Source: Haematobia irritans
Lineage: Eukaryota > Arthropoda > Insecta > Diptera > Muscidae
DNA length: 64,000 bases
NCBI RefSeq assembly: GCF_050003625.1
Contig: NC_134398.1
Location: 107,168,026 to 107,232,025 of the forward strand
Direction of reading: 5' to 3'
Of this stretch, positions 18,893-27,942 are shown one piece after another (the first letter of the stretch is position 1; every line of letters begins with the position of its first letter). Both the position numbers and the translations under genes were made by a program. A model generated the notes under the pieces. It had not been told where the DNA came from. It did no database searches and saw only the letters and a list, made by a program, of their open reading frames with translations.

Positions 18893-20029
18893 TTAATTTT
18901 GGGCCTCTTGGATGACATCCTGCGTCATCCGGCCATTGGAGTTTTCCTGTTCACACGTACAAGGAAAAGCTCGATAGTTTCTTCCACTACTGTTTGTATA
19001 TGTACGGCCTCTGCCACCAAAATTGCGACTTCCAACATTATTATTATTACTGTTATTGCCATTTCCATTAGAATATGTGGTATAATTATTATGAATTTGC
19101 CGATTAATATGGCGAGAGTTTCCTCTTTGATTTCCTCGTATGCTCACATTGTGTCTGTTACCACTGCGGTAATCGTTATGACACTAACGTCTATTATTGT
19201 AAGTGTAATGTGTGTTACCGTATCTGTTGTTTCGGTTATCGTATCTTGTGTCGGTTCTATTGTTTCCCTCGTATCTATTCCTGTGGTAGGTATGAGTTCC
19301 ACTAGACCTATGAACCGGAAAAACTTGTCTCGTCTCCATACCTAAGCTTCTCTCAGCTGTCAAACACCTTTGAGTAGCCTCAGCTAGTGAAGACGGCATG
19401 TTAGCCAATAATATCGGTTAAAATTCCAAATTTACACCTTTCATAAAAACATTTAACGCCATATTTTCATTTGCCTTGTAAATGGCATCCTTAGTGTCCT
19501 GAGTCGGATTTGTTAAATTTCCTATTTCAAACCTGCTGAGCTCATCACTAAGTTCCGAAATTTTCTCCCTAAATGATGTCATGCTAGAATTACCCTGTTT
19601 TGTATTTCCTAACTCCGTTCAAATCTGTTGTATGGGCCTCGGATTAGGGTAAGCGTCTTCCAATGCTTTTTTTAGACCCGCGAACGTAGTCGGCCTATTA
19701 GATCGGCCTAAAGTGCTCCTTACTTGAGCCGTAAGTTTGAAATTGTAGACGTACTTAACGAATATTTCCTTATCTTCATCTCGTAGTAGGTCATGCAGCA
19801 ATTCTGACTGCGCAATAAAATCCTCCAAATAGTTGAATGAGCCCTTGAATATTTGTAGGTTTTTACCCACCATAGAAATATCGAATTGAGCTATAGTTGG
19901 TAAATTTCTTATTTCCTTTATATCTTTTGTTTTCACTTGTTCAAGTAGTAGCCAAACTTCCTCTTTCAATTCATAAAATTCTACTTTTAACTCGGATAAT
20001 TCCTTGCAATCGAAATCAGTATCATTCAC
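18893..20029 (-). pseudogene. gag: Gypsy gag, broken
   Basis: The minus strand holds a gag capsid region starting MNDTDFDCKELSELKVEFYE (20029) with NLQIFKGSFNYLEDFIAQSE. It continues through VRSTLGRSNRPTTFAGLKKA, then, after frame changes near 19620, 19410 and 19184, SFREKISELSDELSRFE and a C-terminal Arg/Asn/Gly-rich tail (RGNQRGNSRHINRQIHNNY..., ending 18893). No CCHC knuckle is visible; the RGG-like tail may serve for RNA binding. It is not translatable as one protein. Confidence 0.75.
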
Positions 20030-20592
20030 CGTATCTTGTAAAACCTTTATCCTTTTTAATTTAGATTCTTTATAATCTACATAAAATACTGTATTTTTAC
20101 TTTTCTTTAAATTCGACTTCCTTTAAAATCTAGCAAAAATTCAAATATATATAATTCCAGTGTGAACATTAAAGTGTGAATGCAAGATTTTATGTGTGAA
20201 CGCAAATTTATATTAAAGTGTGAATGCAAAACACAAGTGTGAACGCAAAATTTTACAATGTGAACGACAACTTTAAGTGTGAACAGCAAATATTTTACAA
20301 CCCTATTCAGTGTAAAGCCTCTTCTACGTTATAATCGATTATATAGTATTCGATAATCGATTACAACACTTCAATTTTGACATTTTACTTTCATAATCGT
20401 TTGTAGATGACGATCAGTTTTACCATTCGCGAGTGATATTGTTATTATTATTATTATTTTTCTTTTTATATTTTCTATTATAATTATAATAATTTTTCAT
20501 GTTCAATTCATTTTTAAATAAGAAAAGTGAAGTTTCTAATTCATTCCATGTATTTTAATTTAAATAAAATGTATATACAAAAACAAAATACA
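20030..20592 (-). other. Repeat-rich leader of the 15428-21404 element
   Basis: This is non-coding sequence between the small 5' ORF and gag. At 20158-20285 (plus strand) about seven imperfect copies of GTGTGAAYGCAAA lie 15-30 bp apart. At about 20329-20364 ATAATCGATTA occurs twice around TATAGTATTCG. Function unknown. Confidence 0.7.
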
Positions 20593-20991
20593 TCAGTGTT
20601 GTGTTTCATTGTTTTCCATGGTGTTTATTGTTGCATTGTTGGTTTCAATTGTTTGTACGGTGTTTGCTATCGGTTTTTTCCTTGGCATTTCTGCTTCAAT
20701 TTCAACTATTCTTTGCCATATTTCGCAAGAACGTTGCCAAGACGGTGGTGGATCAGCATTAACTATTTCCTTCAAGGCAGCCAGCTCTCGACGCAAACGC
20801 ACAATTCGTCCACCTCTTCTATGTTTTGGTTTTTGTGTCGGTGGTATACGGGTCAATTTTTCTTCTACCGCTCGCTGCTGTCTTTTCAAATAATTCTCGA
20901 TAGATAGCTTCTTTGGGCCTACGTTCAACGCAGCTGGAGTAGCTACCTCTTTCGGCAGCAGCTTTTGGTCCGATGTGGGCAGGATCGCCAT
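20593..20991 (-). CDS. Small ORF starting at the LTR/primer-site junction
   Basis: This 132-codon minus-strand frame begins MAILPTSDQKLLPKEV. The middle is strongly basic (PKHRRGGRIVRLRRELAALK), followed by PPPSWQRSCEIWQRIVEIEA; the end is Asn/Thr-rich. Its ATG uses the last base of the 5' LTR (the A of CA) plus TG of the primer-binding site TGGCGATCCTGCC. It has no stop and codon-like composition. It precedes gag by about 560 bp. It could be a nucleic-acid-binding accessory protein or the original N-terminus of gag. I do not recognise the family. Confidence 0.5.
   Translation of the reverse strand: MAILPTSDQKLLPKEVATPAALNVGPKKLSIENYLKRQQRAVEEKLTRIPPTQKPKHRRGGRIVRLRRELAALKEIVNADPPPSWQRSCEIWQRIVEIEAEMPRKKPIANTVQTIETNNATINTMENNETQH
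20978..20990 (-). other. Primer-binding site of the 15428-21404 element
   Basis: Directly after the 5' LTR (minus strand) lies TGGCGATCCTGCC. The TGG start and its position are as expected for tRNA 3'-CCA priming. I cannot name the tRNA. Confidence 0.6.
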
Positions 20992-21404
20992 GAAATGTTT
21001 GTCTTTTTTAATTTAGTGTGTGTTGTGGAATTGATGAAGATGATAGTTTGATGTTTTTAAATTTAGTATGCCTGCCTAATAGTTTGCCGGCGCTTAATAA
21101 CGCCACGGACAGAAAAAGGGTTTTTGTTTTCCTTTGCAGGCACAACCAGGTGCCACAGCAAAAATAATTATTTAAATAGAAAATGCCGGTTTAGGCTTTC
21201 AAAACTGAATGATTGACTTTATTGAAAATTATTCATCTTTTATACTTAAATAACGGTATTTATAATTTCTAATTCTTTTTTCAACATTATCCTTAAAAAT
21301 AAACAACAATCCTTAAACATAACATAACATAAGCTGATCAAAAATCCAATTATACTTAAACTACTAAACAGCTGATTCATACATATAATATCGTTTACAC
21401 TACA
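20991..21404 (-). repeat. 5' LTR of the 15428-21404 gypsy element
   Basis: A 414-bp LTR pairs with 15428-15858. TSD GGAT follows at 21405-21408. Confidence 0.93.
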
Positions 21405-21408
21405 GGAT

Positions 21409-21805
21409 GGCACCTAACGCAAAGTTACTTGCGTCCGTATTTAGAATAAATGGTTTAGTAAAATCGGGATATGCTAGTACAGGATCGTTAACGAGTAGAG
21501 TCTTTAGTGTCTCGAAACTTTTACGGTATTCGGTATTATTTATGTCGATTTTAGCGTCTTTCTTTAGATAACTTGTCATGGGTTTTGCTATCCTGGAATA
21601 ATCCTTTATGAATTTTCTGTAATATCCACTTAGTCCCAAGAATTGTTTAATTTGTTTTGGACTTTGGGGAATTGGATATTTTATGACACATTCTATTTTC
21701 TTTGGATTTGGTCTAATTCCTTCTTGAGTTACAATGTGTCCAAGGAATTCAGTTTCGCGTTTGAGGAATTCGCATTTGCCGAGTTGTATTTTTAAATTTG
21801 CTTAT
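21409..21805 (-). pseudogene. pol: Errantivirus RT C-terminal fragment
   Basis: The minus strand reads [40 protein letters not shown] and [15 protein letters not shown]. This is the thumb/connection of a 17.6/297-type RT, ending where the gypsy element inserted. The catalytic YxDD block lies upstream and is deleted; the fragment is joined to gag at about 21806-21815. Continuation: 15423 downward. Confidence 0.88.
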
Positions 21806-21815
21806 TTGAGCCGAT

Positions 21816-22310
21816 CTAGTACCGATCTGGTATTTTTTCTTTAAAGATATTTAAGGCGCTTTGCATATTATTTGAAGCGATTTGGCTAGCTCCTGCGTTA
21901 TTACCAATGATCATGCTGCTTTTATTGTTCAGACTCCTCAATCTATCTTTAATTTCATTATACAAATCAAGTGTGTTTGTTTTAAAAGTAACTGATCTCA
22001 TACGGTCAAATAGATCTTCGACGCTATACTTCTCCCCGAAGTTATTCATCAATATATTTTTTACATCGGTCCAGGACTGAGCATGGAAATTGATTTCAAT
22101 GGTTTCCCTAGCTTTGCCCCTAAGACGACTTTTGATTAAATCAGAAAATAGAAGTTGAGACATATCATAGTATTGCCTGAGAAGCGGATGTATCCTATCC
22201 ACTAATGTTACAAAGTTGTATAGGTCTCGTTTGTCTCCGTCGAATTCGGGAAGTCTTTCAAGGTATTTGATAGGGTCAAGTGATATTGTTGGGGCGTCAG
22301 GTTGTGCCAT
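21816..22310 (-). pseudogene. gag: Errantivirus gag, truncated
   Basis: A 164-codon minus-strand frame starts MAQPDAPTISLDPIKYLERL, with PEFDGDKRDLYNFVTLVDRI, LLFSDLIKSRLRGKARETIE and NNFGEKYSVEDLFDRMRS. This matches the capsid of 17.6/297/gypsy-type errantiviruses in layout. The frame stops after KEKIPDRY, and the C-terminal nucleocapsid and protease are missing because of the gag-RT deletion. The ATG is the first in frame after the long leader. Confidence 0.82.
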
Positions 22311-23072
22311 TTTGAAAGAGTGTTAAATTAAAATGTATTAGGAAAAAAAAATGTATTAGGAATTTTGTCTTGGTCTTATTCGTCTATGTCGTCTTCTAAC
22401 AATCCGTCTTTGTTGATTATTGTCCTAATCCCTGATGTGTTCGTTGACCTCTGCCAAGTATCTGTCATTAGAATCAAACCCTGGATCTAAGTCTATTTGC
22501 TGTAATACTATAGACTCCTCTAATTCTAGATCTGACACGTAGTCTGAAGTTGTACTATCTGTATCACTCATATAAATACGAATTAAAATTGATGTTCTAT
22601 ATTAGGGCTTACGGGTTACAGGTTCTTGTTGATTGGTGGTATTTTTTGTTGGCTCCCTCTTCACGATCACGGTTCTTCTACAAGGCTTATTGATTAGGGA
22701 CTTCTCTTTTCCAGATGATTTGTTGGCTTCACAACTTCTTCTCCTTTTCGCAATAGTCGGCCTTCAGGATTACAGGTTCTTGTTGATTGGTGGTATTTTT
22801 TTGTTGGCCCCCTCTTCACGATCACGGTTCTTCTACAATGCTTATTGATTAGGGACTTCTCTTTCAAGATGATTTGTTGACTTCACAACTTCTGCTCCTT
22901 TTCGCAGTATTACAAGAGTCAGTTCCCTTTTTTACGTATGTATTGATCGCACAGGCCCTTAGTATTATAAGGGTAGTGTTTTTATTATATTTCTTTTGTT
23001 CTTGTTCTTGTTTTTTTTTCACAGGTCCAGAGTATTATAAGGACAGTGTTCTACTTCTAAGTTCTTAGTTAG

Positions 23073-23103
<31 letters not shown>

Positions 23104-23288
23104 GTCCTTAGTATTATAAGGATTTCTTTTTTTTGAGTCCCTTTTGGGTTATTAATTCACACGTCCTTAGTAATGTAAGGATATCGTTCGCGATTCGCGG
23201 TAGGCCTTGGTAATGCAAGGATCGTTTTTGTTTTTAAAGATACGCGTTACTTTCGTTGATACGAAAAAAGAGTAATGTATTTACGCGT
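22311..23288 (-). other. Long errantivirus leader with repeats
   Basis: This is about 980 bp of non-coding leader between primer site and gag. It contains a tandem duplication of about 150 bp (about 22617-22760 and 22767-22910, starting ACAGGTTCTTGTTGATTGGT), a T-run of about 30 (23070-23099), and the five palindromes described separately. Such long leaders carry packaging, IRES or insulator functions in gypsy-type elements; nothing here proves any of these. Confidence 0.75.
22956..23222. repeat. Array of five palindromes in errantivirus leader
   Basis: Five copies of a dyad resembling TCCTTAGTATTATAAGGA occur at 22956-22973, 23025-23044, 23104-23123, 23163-23182 and 23204-23222. Arms are CCTTA/TAAGG (or compensated variants CCCTTA/TAAGGG and GTCC/GGAC) around an AT core. 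They are spaced about 40-80 bp apart. Compensatory arm changes hint at selection for pairing or for a dimeric protein site. Confidence 0.8.
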
Positions 23289-23305
23289 ATCCTACCGACT
23301 GCGCC
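23289..23305 (-). other. Errantivirus primer-binding site, tRNA-Ser type
   Basis: The minus strand has GGCGCAGTCGGTAGGAT immediately after the LTR (TGGCGCAGTCGG counting the LTR's terminal T). It would pair with a tRNA-Ser 3' end of the form CGACTGCGCCA, the primer used by 17.6 and 297. Confidence 0.8.
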
Positions 23306-23844
23306 AGATATGATGTTATTGTTTTTTTTAAGAAAAATAAAACATTATTTTATTTTATGAATACTCTTTATTGAATTGCGGTAATGCGCAATTATGACCA
23401 AAATGAATACTGATTATATCTCCAAAATATGAGTCGTATTTATATGGATAAATCAAGAATGAAAAAGAGAACATTAACATTTGGCCAGACTGATTACCGG
23501 GAATTTATTAGTCGAAATACTTGTGTTAGCAAATTATGGTCAACAGCAATCGAAGTGATGCCGTTCCAATGAATTAAATTTGGGTTGTGGAAAGAAAAGT
23601 GTTGCATTTGCAATAAAGGTAGAATATTGGACAAATGAAAGTAAGTCGTTTGATGTAATTCCATAGAATTATAGGATTGGCTTTGATTGCAGTGGAAGCA
23701 CATGTCAATATGCAAGAGTACATACATACATATAAATAAGAATGTTTGTATGTTTATATTACGGATGTTGGGGTGGCATACATATATTCATATAGGTAAT
23801 AATGTTTGTATGTTTTTATTACGAATGTTGGGGTGGCCGTAACT
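23306..23844 (-). repeat. Errantivirus 5' LTR
   Basis: This is a 539-bp LTR, AGTTAC...ATATCT on the minus strand, flanked outward by GTTAAG (23845-23850). It is uninterrupted and so serves as the empty site for the 10373-13002 element. Confidence 0.92.
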
Positions 23845-23931
23845 GTTAAGCTCGTTTTTAGCAATTATACAGGCTCGATTTACATCATCATTACCAGTAT
23901 ACTGCAATAGTTTGAACCCCGGAGTACTTAA
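23845..23931 (-). mobile_element. LOA LINE copy A, segment 3 (ORF2 start, EN)
   Basis: This 87-bp piece matches copy B 5320-5400 in reverse complement (endonuclease N-terminal region). It is framed by the errantivirus TSD GTTAAG and the piggyBac target TTAA (23928-23931). The copy continues at 30292. Confidence 0.88.
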
Positions 23932-24112
23932 CCCTCCGATGAGTGACAGTTCTGAACTTCACGGCCGTGTGAAAAGGTCCCTAGGACCTTTTTTTGTAAA
24001 TTATGTTTTTTTCATATAATTTTTTTTGATTTTTTGTGTTGTTTTTATTGTTTATAACTATATTCTACATACAAAAATATATGTTTCAAGTTTTTTATTT
24101 TTTTTTGCTTGA

Positions 24113-26026
24113 ATTTCCTTAAGACTATTATAAAAAAAATTAAAAAATTGTTAAGCGTGTACTTCTTGTCCCCTGCCCTGTGCGTAAGTGTTGCAGCGAT
24201 GTAAAAGTGTGCTATGTTCTCCGCAAACAGCGTTGCCGCAGCCGAAGCAGTATGCCTGCGTTTTCCGCTGCCGCCCGTACTCAGAACGGCAAAGCCTACA
24301 TGACGGTTTACTTGACCTAGCCGCAAACGACGGTACATTGCCTTCCATCGGTTTGGTAATACCCGAAATGAAAAGAAAAATAAAAAACAAATAAATATAT
24401 ATTATATTCTTGAATGTGAAGATGTTTTTCTTACCCTGACATCGAATGCTTCCATTGCATTGCGTATCCTTGGATATGGGGTTATATGGTTGTTCAGGGC
24501 ACGTTCTTCGATATTTGGTGTGGCCAATTGTTTCGTTAGCAGTAACAAGAACGACCGCCGTCTGTCACTCCTTTTTATAGGCTTCATTTCGTTCTAAATC
24601 GTAAAAGCAGCCAATGCAGCGACGTCCAGCATATTATAAAATATGGCCAACGGCCATCGTTGTGTTGCTCTTTTGGAGCTGTAAGTGCCTAGCATTTGAT
24701 CCATGGTATCAACGCCGCATTTGTTGGCGTTGTAATCTAATATGGCATAGGGCTTCCGCTTCTCGGTTTGCTCGTCAACGAGGCAGGTGTAGTGCATTGT
24801 GGAAAGCACGTTCACCACTTTATTTTTTTCGGCACGTATGAGCATAACGATATATCCCCCTCGTTGAACCCAAATAATGTACTATTGATGGTGCGCTTCG
24901 GGTTCTTCTTGAACTCGTGTGGAATGAATGTTTTGTTGTAGCGCACTGTACCAACATATGCGGTCTTCCTCCTCAACAAAATACGCGCCAAGTCAAGAGT
25001 GGTAAAGAAATTATCCGCGTATATGGTACGGCCAGCATCTAAATATTTTTCCACAAGATCCAGCACTACGTTCTGCCCTTGGTTTATCTCCCGTTATTGG
25101 TTTGGCAGTTTTCCAGAATATATCATTCCCTTCACAGGATAATAACTCTGTGAGTCGCATAACCACCATACTTTCAAACCATACTTAGCTGGCTTTGACG
25201 GAATATATTGTGTGAAGCGGGTGGGGCCTCTGCAAGGGAACAACTGCTCATCAACTGTTAGTGCTTCATGAGGAGTGTAAGCTGCTGCCAAGTTATGTTG
25301 AAACATTTTCCAAATGTCGTCAATAGCCGCAGTTTTGCTGTTGATGAGTCGCTGTTGTCGAGTGTTTCCATTGTCGAATCGAATAAATTGCTTTATGCAC
25401 ATGAAGCGATCGTACGACAACGCAGCTTTGTATATTGGACAACTGCTCATCAACTGTTAGTGCTTCATGAGGAGTGTAAGCTGCTGCCAAGTTATGTTGA
25501 AACAGTTCCCAAATGTCGTCAATAGCCGCAGTTTTGCTGTTGATGGGTCGCTGTTGTCGAGTGTTTCCATTGTCGAATCGAATAAATTGCTTTATACACA
25601 TGAAACGATCGTACCACAACGCAGCTTTGTATATTGGGCAACGCGTCGCGTCCCATAATTCCATAGCTGGTTCATGGTTTGATCTTGTGAGGCCAGCATA
25701 CAAAAGAATAGCTACAAAGGCGTCAAACTCTTTCACTGTCACTGTTTTCCACTCCTATTTCTTTGTGGGATTCGCCAAATTCCATGCAGCTGTAACCTCC
25801 CTGCCTTTACGATTTGTTTCACGTAGCACTAAGTGTATTATTTCCTCTGTCATGATTGAACACATTATTGTATAGGGGTCGTGTATATTTCCTGTTGGTC
25901 CTGGTTTCTTTCTTCTGAAGTCGACCACGTTATGATAACGAGTGCGTGATATTGGTGGTGCTTTTTTACTCCATTGGGTGCCATCTTTACCAATATAGTA
26001 ACTTTCATTCGTTTCCTGTCTTGAAT
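24113..26026 (-). pseudogene. piggyBac transposase, tandem unit 1 (diverged)
   Basis: This minus-strand unit is the most diverged. It keeps CDSQSYYPVKGMIYSGKLPN (first catalytic D), IYADNFFTTLDLARILLRRK (second D), CGVDTMDQMLGTYSSKRATQ (third D region), WPLAIFYNMLDVAALAAFTI and the C-terminal Cys-rich domain. A 199-bp tandem duplication (copies from about 25241 and 25440) disrupts the frame before the first D. The intron acceptor seen in units 2 and 3 is changed from CAG to CGG here. The N-terminus is missing, since the unit starts at the same internal codon as unit 2. It is a pseudogene. Confidence 0.88.
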
Positions 26027-27942
26027 TTTCTTAAGACTATTATAAAAAAAAATTAAAAAAATATTGTTGTGTGAGCGTGTACTTCTTGTCCCCTGCCCTT
26101 TGCGCAAGTGTTGCAGCGATGTAAAAGTGTGCTATGTTCTCCGCAAACATCGTTGCCGCAGCCGCAGTATGCCCGCATTTTCCGCTGCCGCCCGTACTCA
26201 GAACGGCAAACCCTACATGACGGTCTACTTGAGCTAGCCGCAAACGACGGTACATTGCCTTCCATCGGTTTGGTAATACCTGAAATGGAAAGAAAAATAA
26301 AAAAACAAATAAATATATATTCTATTCTTGAATGTGAAGATGTTTTTCTTACTCTGACATCGAATGCTTCCATCGCATTGCGTATCCTTGGATATGAGGT
26401 TATATGGTTGTTCAGGGCACGTTCTTCGATATTTGGTGTGGCCAATTGTTTCGTTAGCAGTACCAAGAACGACCGCCGTCTGTCACTCCTTTTTATAGGC
26501 TTCATTTCGTTGTAAATCGTAAAAGCAGCCAATGCAGCGACGTCCAGCATATTATAAAACATGGCCAACGGCCAACGTTGTGTTGCTCTTTTGCAGCTGT
26601 AAGTGCGTAGCATGTGATCCATGGTATCAACGCCGCATTTGTTGGCGTTGTAATCTAATATGGCATAGGGCTTCCGCTTCTCGGTTTGCTCGTCAACGAG
26701 GCAGGTGTAGTGCATTGTGGAGAGCACGTTCACCACTTTATTTTATTGCGGAACGTATGAGCATAACGATATATCCCCCTCGTTGAACCCAAATAATGTA
26801 CTATTGATGGTGCGCTTCGGCTTCTTCTTGAACCCCTGTGGAATGAATGTTTTGTTGCGCACTGTACCAACATATGCGGTCTTCCTCCTCAACAAAATAC
26901 GCGCCATGTTAAGAGTGGTAAAGAAATTATCCGCGTATATAGTACGGCCAGCATCTAAATGTTTTTCCACAAGATCCAGCACAACGTTCTGTCCTTGGTT
27001 TATCTCCCGTTGTTGGTTTGACAGTTTTCCAGAATATATCATTCCCTTCACAGGATAATAACTCTGTGAGTCGCATAACCACCATACTTTCAAACCTTAC
27101 TTAGCTGGCTTTGACAGAATATTTTGTGTGAAGCGGGAGGGGTCTCTGTAAGGGAACAACTGCTCATCAACTGTTAGTGCTTCATGAGGAGCGTAAGCTG
27201 CTGCCAAGTTATGTTGAAACAGTTCCCAAATGTCGTCAATAGCCGCAGTTTTGCTGTTGATGGGTCGCTGTTGTCGAGTGTTTCCATTGTCGAATCGAAT
27301 AAATTGCTTTATACACATGAAACGATCGTACGACAACGCAGCTTTGTATATTGGGCAACTGCTCATCAACTGTTAGTGCTTCATGAGGAGTGTAAGCTGC
27401 TGCCAAGTTATGTTGAAACATTTCCCAAATGTCGTCAATAGCCGCAGTTTTGCTGTTGATGGGTCGCTGTTGTCGAGTGTTTCCATTGTCGAATCGAATA
27501 AATTGCTTTATACACATGAAACGATCGTACCACAACGCAGCTTTGTATATTAGGCAACGCGTCGCGTCCCATAATTCCATAGCTGGTTCATGGTTTGATC
27601 TTGTGAGGCCAGCATACAAAAGAATAGCTACAAAGGCGTCAAACTCTTTCACTGTCACTGTTTTCCACTCCTATTTCTTTGTGGGATTCGCCAAATTCCA
27701 TGCAGCTGTAACCTCCCTGCCTTTACGATTTGTTTCACGTAGCACTAAGTGTATTATTTCCTCTGTCATGATTGAACACATTATTGTATAGGGGTCGTGT
27801 ATATTTCCTGTTGGTCCTGGTTTCTTTCTTCTGAAGTCGACCACGTTATGATAACGAGTGCGTGATATTGGTGGTGCTTTTTTACTCCATTGGGTGCCAT
27901 CTTTACCAATATAGTAACTTTCATTCGTTTCCTGTCTTGAAT
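26027..27942 (-). pseudogene. piggyBac transposase, tandem unit 2
   Basis: This unit is nearly identical to unit 3 (about 1,916-bp period; I noticed only a few base differences). The order on the minus strand is MTVKEFDAFVAILLYAGLTR, then the 199-bp duplicated block (27157 and 27356), first D region, IYADNFFTTLNMARILLRRK, CGVDTMDHMLRTYSCKRATQ, a short intron at 26280-26352 and the Cys-rich C-terminus (SCRVCRSEYG, CGCGNDVCGEHSTLLHRC, CNTCAKG). It lacks the acidic N-terminus and a promoter of its own. Confidence 0.9.
26280..26352 (-). other. Intron in piggyBac transposase unit 2
   Basis: This 73-bp intron has donor TCAGA|GTAAGA and acceptor TTTCCATTTCAG|GT on the minus strand, and an AT-rich, pyrimidine-rich middle. 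Removing it joins DVRV-type coding sequence to GITKPMEGNVPSFAA. The same intron is in unit 3 (about 28196-28268). In unit 1 (about 24362-24434) the acceptor AG is lost. Confidence 0.7.

Larger units (their letters stand above)
15428..21404 (-). mobile_element. Gypsy-family LTR retrotransposon inserted in the errantivirus
   Basis: This minus-strand element is bounded by TSD GGAT (15424-15427 and 21405-21408). LTRs begin TGAAATG and end CTACA (plus-strand view), at 15428-15858 and 20991-21404. It sits in the errantivirus pol between RT (21409 up) and RNase H (15423 down). Order on the minus strand: 5' LTR, primer site, a small ORF, repeat-rich leader, gag, protease, RT-RNase H, truncated integrase, polypurine tract (ATAGGGTGAGGG, about 15859-15870), 3' LTR. 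The integrase core is deleted. The LTRs differ by several substitutions and an indel near 21330. Confidence 0.9.
9730..23844 (-). mobile_element. Errantivirus-like (17.6/297-type) LTR retrotransposon, with two insertions
   Basis: This is a minus-strand LTR element inserted in LINE copy A with a 6-bp duplication GTTAAG (9724-9729 and 23845-23850). The order on the minus strand is 5' LTR (23306-23844), tRNA-Ser-type primer site, long leader, gag, an internal deletion, RT end, RNase H, integrase, env remnant, 3' LTR (13109-13003, continuing 10372-9730). LTRs start AGTTAC and end ATCT. The env remnant, the tRNA-Ser site and the ELRTNGGAV env end point to the 17.6/297 group. A large deletion between gag and pol removes protease and the RT catalytic core, so it is defective. 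About 5.5 kb remains without the insertions. Confidence 0.88.

Noticed and set aside
20158..20285. CRISPR-like repeat array
   Set aside because: Short, degenerate, unevenly spaced repeats in a eukaryotic LTR element leader, with no spacers of constant size and no cas genes.
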